A DNA stretch of 64,000 bases from Syntrophotalea acetylenivorans. GTDB taxonomy: Bacteria; Desulfobacterota; Desulfuromonadia; Desulfuromonadales; Syntrophotaleaceae. Position numbers and translations under genes: made by a program. Under the pieces are notes generated by a model. The model had not been told where the DNA came from. It worked only from the letters and a program-made list of their open reading frames with translations, and did no database searches. Position 1 is the first letter of the stretch. Each line of letters starts with the position of its first letter. Shown piece by piece: positions 61,427-64,000 of the stretch. The stretch covers positions 2,294,001 through 2,358,000 of the forward strand of contig NZ_CP015519.1 in NCBI RefSeq assembly GCF_001887775.1, in the 5' to 3' direction.

Positions 61427-62773
61427 ATGCAATCGCTGATCGATACGCTGAACGGCTGGGTCTGGGGCCCGGTGACAATCGTCCTGCTGGTAGGCAGCGG
61501 GGCCTTTATTACCCTGTTGCTCGGGCTGGTGCAGCTGCGTCATTTCGGCTATGCCTGGAAACTGATTTCCGGAAAATTCGACAATCCGGATGACAAGGGG
61601 GAAATTACCCATTTCCAGGCTCTGAGCGCTGCCCTGTCCGCCACCATCGGCACCGGCAATATTGCCGGAGTCGGCACCGCCGTGGCTCTTGGGGGGCCGG
61701 GAGCGGTGTTCTGGATGTGGATGACGGCCCTGTTCGGCATGGCCCTCAAGTACGCCGAGTGCCTGCTTTCGTTGCATTTTCGCACCATTCACGAAGATGG
61801 CTCAGTCAGCGCCGGGCCGATGTATTACCTGGAGAAGGGGTTGGGCCAGAAATGGCTCGGGATGCTGTTTGCCTTTTTTGCCATGATGGCTTCCTTCGGT
61901 ATCGGCAACATGGCGCAGGCCAATTCGGTGGCCGAGCCGCTGCAGACCCATTTCGGGATACCCAAGGTAGTGACCGGTGTGGTTATCGCAACCTTGGTCT
62001 TTGCGGTGATTGTCGGCGGTATCAAGCGCATCGGCAGGGTGGCCAGTAAGCTGGTGCCCTGCATGGCGATCTTCTACGTGTTGGGAGCCTTGATGGTCAT
62101 AGGCCGCCACTATACGCTGTTGCCCGACGCCTTCGCCTTGATTTTTCGCAGCGCTTTCAGCGGTAGTGCGGCGACCGGTGGCTTTGCCGGAGCGGCCGTG
62201 TCCCAGGCCATCCGCTTTGGTGTGGCTCGGGGCGTTTTCTCTAATGAAGCGGGCCTCGGCAGTGCACCCATCGCACACGGTGCGGCCCAGACCGAGGAGC
62301 CGGTGCGCGAAGGACTGGTGGCCATGCTCGGCCCTTTCATCGATACCATCACCATCTGTACCATGACCGCCCTGGTGATCATCCTCACCGGTGCCTATCA
62401 GAGCGGCTTGAGCGGCGCCGATTTGACCGCCAGTGCTTTCAATCTTGGTATGCCGGGCAAAGGGGGCTATATAGTGGCTATCGGCATCGCCTTTTTTGCT
62501 TTTTCCACGGCCATCAGCTGGTCCTACTACGGCGACCGTTCGGTGGAGTATCTGTTCGGCCCTAAGCTTATTCTGCCCTACCGGGTGTTTTTCTGTCTGC
62601 TGCTGCCGGTGGGGGCGGCCATTGAACTGAAGCTGGTGTGGAATATCTCAGATATTTTCAACGCTCTCATGGCCTGGCCCAACCTGGTCGGGCTGCTATT
62701 CCTCAGCCCTCTGGTGTGGCGCAAGACCCGGGAGTATTTCAGTGATCCGGCGAGGGTTTATCCTAGAGACTGA
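61427..62773 (+). CDS. Sodium:alanine/glycine symporter (AgcS family)
   Basis: A 448-residue protein with about ten or eleven helices, starting at the ATG at 61427, 6 bases after GGGAGG; two upstream in-frame starts are poorer. ATIGTGNIAGVGTAVALGGP, GMALKYAECLLSLHFR, VFSNEAGLGSAPIAHGAA and ISWSYYGDRSVEYLFG are AgcS motifs. It imports alanine or glycine with Na+, fitting with the Na+-based antiporter operon in this window. Confidence 0.95.
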   Translation: MQSLIDTLNGWVWGPVTIVLLVGSGAFITLLLGLVQLRHFGYAWKLISGKFDNPDDKGEITHFQALSAALSATIGTGNIAGVGTAVALGGPGAVFWMWMTALFGMALKYAECLLSLHFRTIHEDGSVSAGPMYYLEKGLGQKWLGMLFAFFAMMASFGIGNMAQANSVAEPLQTHFGIPKVVTGVVIATLVFAVIVGGIKRIGRVASKLVPCMAIFYVLGALMVIGRHYTLLPDAFALIFRSAFSGSAATGGFAGAAVSQAIRFGVARGVFSNEAGLGSAPIAHGAAQTEEPVREGLVAMLGPFIDTITICTMTALVIILTGAYQSGLSGADLTASAFNLGMPGKGGYIVAIGIAFFAFSTAISWSYYGDRSVEYLFGPKLILPYRVFFCLLLPVGAAIELKLVWNISDIFNALMAWPNLVGLLFLSPLVWRKTREYFSDPARVYPRD

Positions 62774-62867
62774 TTGGCACCCGTTGTGGGTTATGCTGTT
62801 GACGTGTAATATTAAATAGGCGCATAGGTAGTGCGGTTATGCCTTGGTCAAATTTGCGGAGGAAGGC

Positions 62868-63398
62868 TTGAATCTCTATTTTCGATTACTCTGGATGATG
62901 TTGCGGCTCTGGTTCCGACCGGGTACTGTATCGCTGACAGAGCCTTTTCGGCGTTCTTTTCGCGTATTGCCCACCGACTGCGATTTTAATCTGCATCTGA
63001 CCAACAGCCGATATTTTGCCTTGATCGATGTAGCCCGGGTCGAGCAGCTGGCGCGCTTGAAATTAATCGGGCCGCTATTGAAAAAACGCTGGCTGCCGTT
63101 TCTGAACGCTAGCGAGATCACTTTTATTCGGCCTTTGCCCCCTTTAAAACAGTTCGATATCGTCACCCGTATCGTGACCTGGGATGACAAATATCTCTAT
63201 CTTGAGCAGCGTTTTGAGACCCCCGGTACCCTGCACGCTGTTTCATTGGGGCGCGCGGCCTTTGTTCATGGGAGGGATTTAGTACCGCCGTCGCAGATTG
63301 CGGCATTGGCCGGGCATGCGGGAGAGGCGCCGGTCTGTCCCGCTGTGATCGAAGGCTGGCATGTTTTGCTTAAAGAGAAAAAAGACCATTTTGCATAA
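62868..63398 (+). CDS. Acyl-CoA thioesterase-like protein (4HBT fold)
   Basis: A 176-residue hotdog-fold protein. I choose the TTG at 62868, next to GGAGGAAGG; the longer frame from 62844 has no ribosome site. A hydrophobic N-terminus (LYFRLLWMMLRLWF) may anchor it to the membrane. RVLPTDCDFNLHLTNSRYFA is the THEM6/4HBT_2 signature (the D-x-N-x-H-x-x-N-x-x-Y pattern). The substrate is unknown. Confidence 0.85.
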   Translation: MNLYFRLLWMMLRLWFRPGTVSLTEPFRRSFRVLPTDCDFNLHLTNSRYFALIDVARVEQLARLKLIGPLLKKRWLPFLNASEITFIRPLPPLKQFDIVTRIVTWDDKYLYLEQRFETPGTLHAVSLGRAAFVHGRDLVPPSQIAALAGHAGEAPVCPAVIEGWHVLLKEKKDHFA

Positions 63399-63447
63399 AA
63401 ATCCTGAGGCCGGCAATTTTCAAGTTTTCGAGTTAAGGAGAAATGCA

Positions 63448-63987
63448 ATGAAGCAGACAGACGATCCTGGTAGTTGGAATCCTTACCTGGCTGGTGCCTT
63501 GACCGGTCTGGTGGCGGTGGCATCGGTGTTCTTTACCGGCAAGTATTTCGGCGCATCGACGTCCTTTGTGCGCACTGCAGGCATGTTGGAGCGGCTGGTC
63601 AACCCCGAGCGAGTAGCGCAGAACAGTTATTTCAGCAAATACCTCGAGTCCGGCGTGTCGGGTATAGATTGGCAATGGATGTTTGTCGTCGGCATTCTGC
63701 TCGGAGCCCTGATTGCTGCCGTCACTTCCGGATCTTTTCGCTTGCAGGCGGTGCCCGACATGTGGCAGCGTCGTTTCGGCGTTAAAACCGGTCTTGGCAG
63801 GTTTCTGACCTCCTTTATTGGCGGCGCGATCCTGCTGTTTGGTGCTCGGCTGGCCGGCGGTTGCCCCAGCGGTCATGGCCTGAGCGGGGTGATGCAACTG
63901 GCGGTGAGCGGCCTGGTGGCCCTGGTCTGTTTCTTCGCCGGCGGCATGCTGGTCGCACGCCTGCTGTACCGAAAGGGGGACGAATAA
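63448..63987 (+). CDS. YeeE/YedE-family permease subunit
   Basis: A 179-residue membrane protein starting at the ATG at 63448 after AAGGAG. Helices at about 13-30, 75-95, 115-135 and 145-165; the motif AGGCPSGHGLSG is the family hallmark. YeeE/YedE proteins import thiosulfate or other sulfur compounds. The stop (TAATG) overlaps the start of a further gene, as in the split two-gene form of the transporter. Confidence 0.9.
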   Translation: MKQTDDPGSWNPYLAGALTGLVAVASVFFTGKYFGASTSFVRTAGMLERLVNPERVAQNSYFSKYLESGVSGIDWQWMFVVGILLGALIAAVTSGSFRLQAVPDMWQRRFGVKTGLGRFLTSFIGGAILLFGARLAGGCPSGHGLSGVMQLAVSGLVALVCFFAGGMLVARLLYRKGDE

Positions 63988-64000
63988 TGAATCTGCTGAT
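63987..64000 (+). CDS. Start of a gene cut by the window edge, probably second YeeE/YedE half
   Basis: ATG at 63987 overlaps the stop of the YeeE/YedE gene, with AAAGGGGG 8 bases upstream; only MNLL is visible. Split YeeE/YedE transporters are usually encoded by two adjacent genes, so the second half is expected here; this is inference. Confidence 0.45.

Overview
The window is a GC-rich stretch of chromosome, most likely from a Desulfuromonadales-type bacterium (Desulfuromonas/Pelobacter/Geobacter relatives). The evidence is a NifU/NifS pair used as the Fe-S assembly system, a CIRCE-controlled hrcA-grpE-dnaK-dnaJ operon, a CarD/CdnL regulator beside ispDF, a DUF4398-OmpA-type lipoprotein, and dispersed palindrome-rich intergenic repeats. 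This placement is inferred from gene content and style only; no rRNA or tRNA gene is present to confirm it. Lipoproteins, LolA, a LpoA-like periplasmic protein and an OmpA-family protein show a Gram-negative envelope. Layout: 1-8.9 kb holds a truncated cation/proton antiporter, an OmpA-type lipoprotein, small zinc-ribbon proteins, a cold-shock protein with a structured leader, an exported protein with C2H2-finger-like repeats, comM, trxB and a nitrilase-family enzyme. 9.4-17.0 kb is one long Mrp/Mbh-type cation-proton antiporter operon with three large antiporter-like subunits and separate MbhD/MbhE-like pieces. 17.2-25.5 kb carries hemW, a 179-bp palindromic element, then promoter-CIRCE-hrcA-grpE-dnaK-dnaJ and a LpoA-like protein. 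25.6-27.7 kb is a composite intergenic repeat split by an intact IS481-family element. 27.7-31.9 kb has a ferredoxin-domain aldo/keto reductase, a PAS/EAL pseudogene, a CBS protein, a patatin-like lipase and radC. 32.1-38.6 kb has a U32 protein, a lipoprotein, small proteins, a SprT-like metalloprotease, panE and carD. 38.7-49.7 kb has ispD-ispF, glnS, cysS, a TauE/SafE-type permease, a methyltransferase, an NRDE protein, lon and thiL. 49.7-50.7 kb is a second, uninterrupted composite repeat. 50.8-57.1 kb has lolA, yajQ, rimO and a heterodimeric ABC exporter. 57.2-64 kb has a membrane protein, a REC-PilZ protein, nifS and nifU behind a putative Fur box, a Na+/alanine symporter, a thioesterase and YeeE/YedE-type permeases. 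Most of the window is housekeeping: chaperones and proteolysis (dnaK operon, lon), translation (glnS, cysS, rimO), isoprenoid, thiamine and pantothenate steps, redox (trxB) and Fe-S assembly. The accessory signals are in the spaces between genes: at least six copies of one dispersed repeat family, two related long palindromes, a transposon whose insertion site can be read by comparison with a twin locus, a hairpin plus T-run inside the cold-shock leader, and an orphan terminator that may mark a small RNA. No CRISPR array, prophage, defence island or hydrogenase catalytic subunit was seen. I found no clear new multi-gene system; the strongest leads are the repeat/palindrome families, the exported C2H2-like repeat protein, the SprT-like protein with duplicated N-terminal modules, and the variant Mrp complex.
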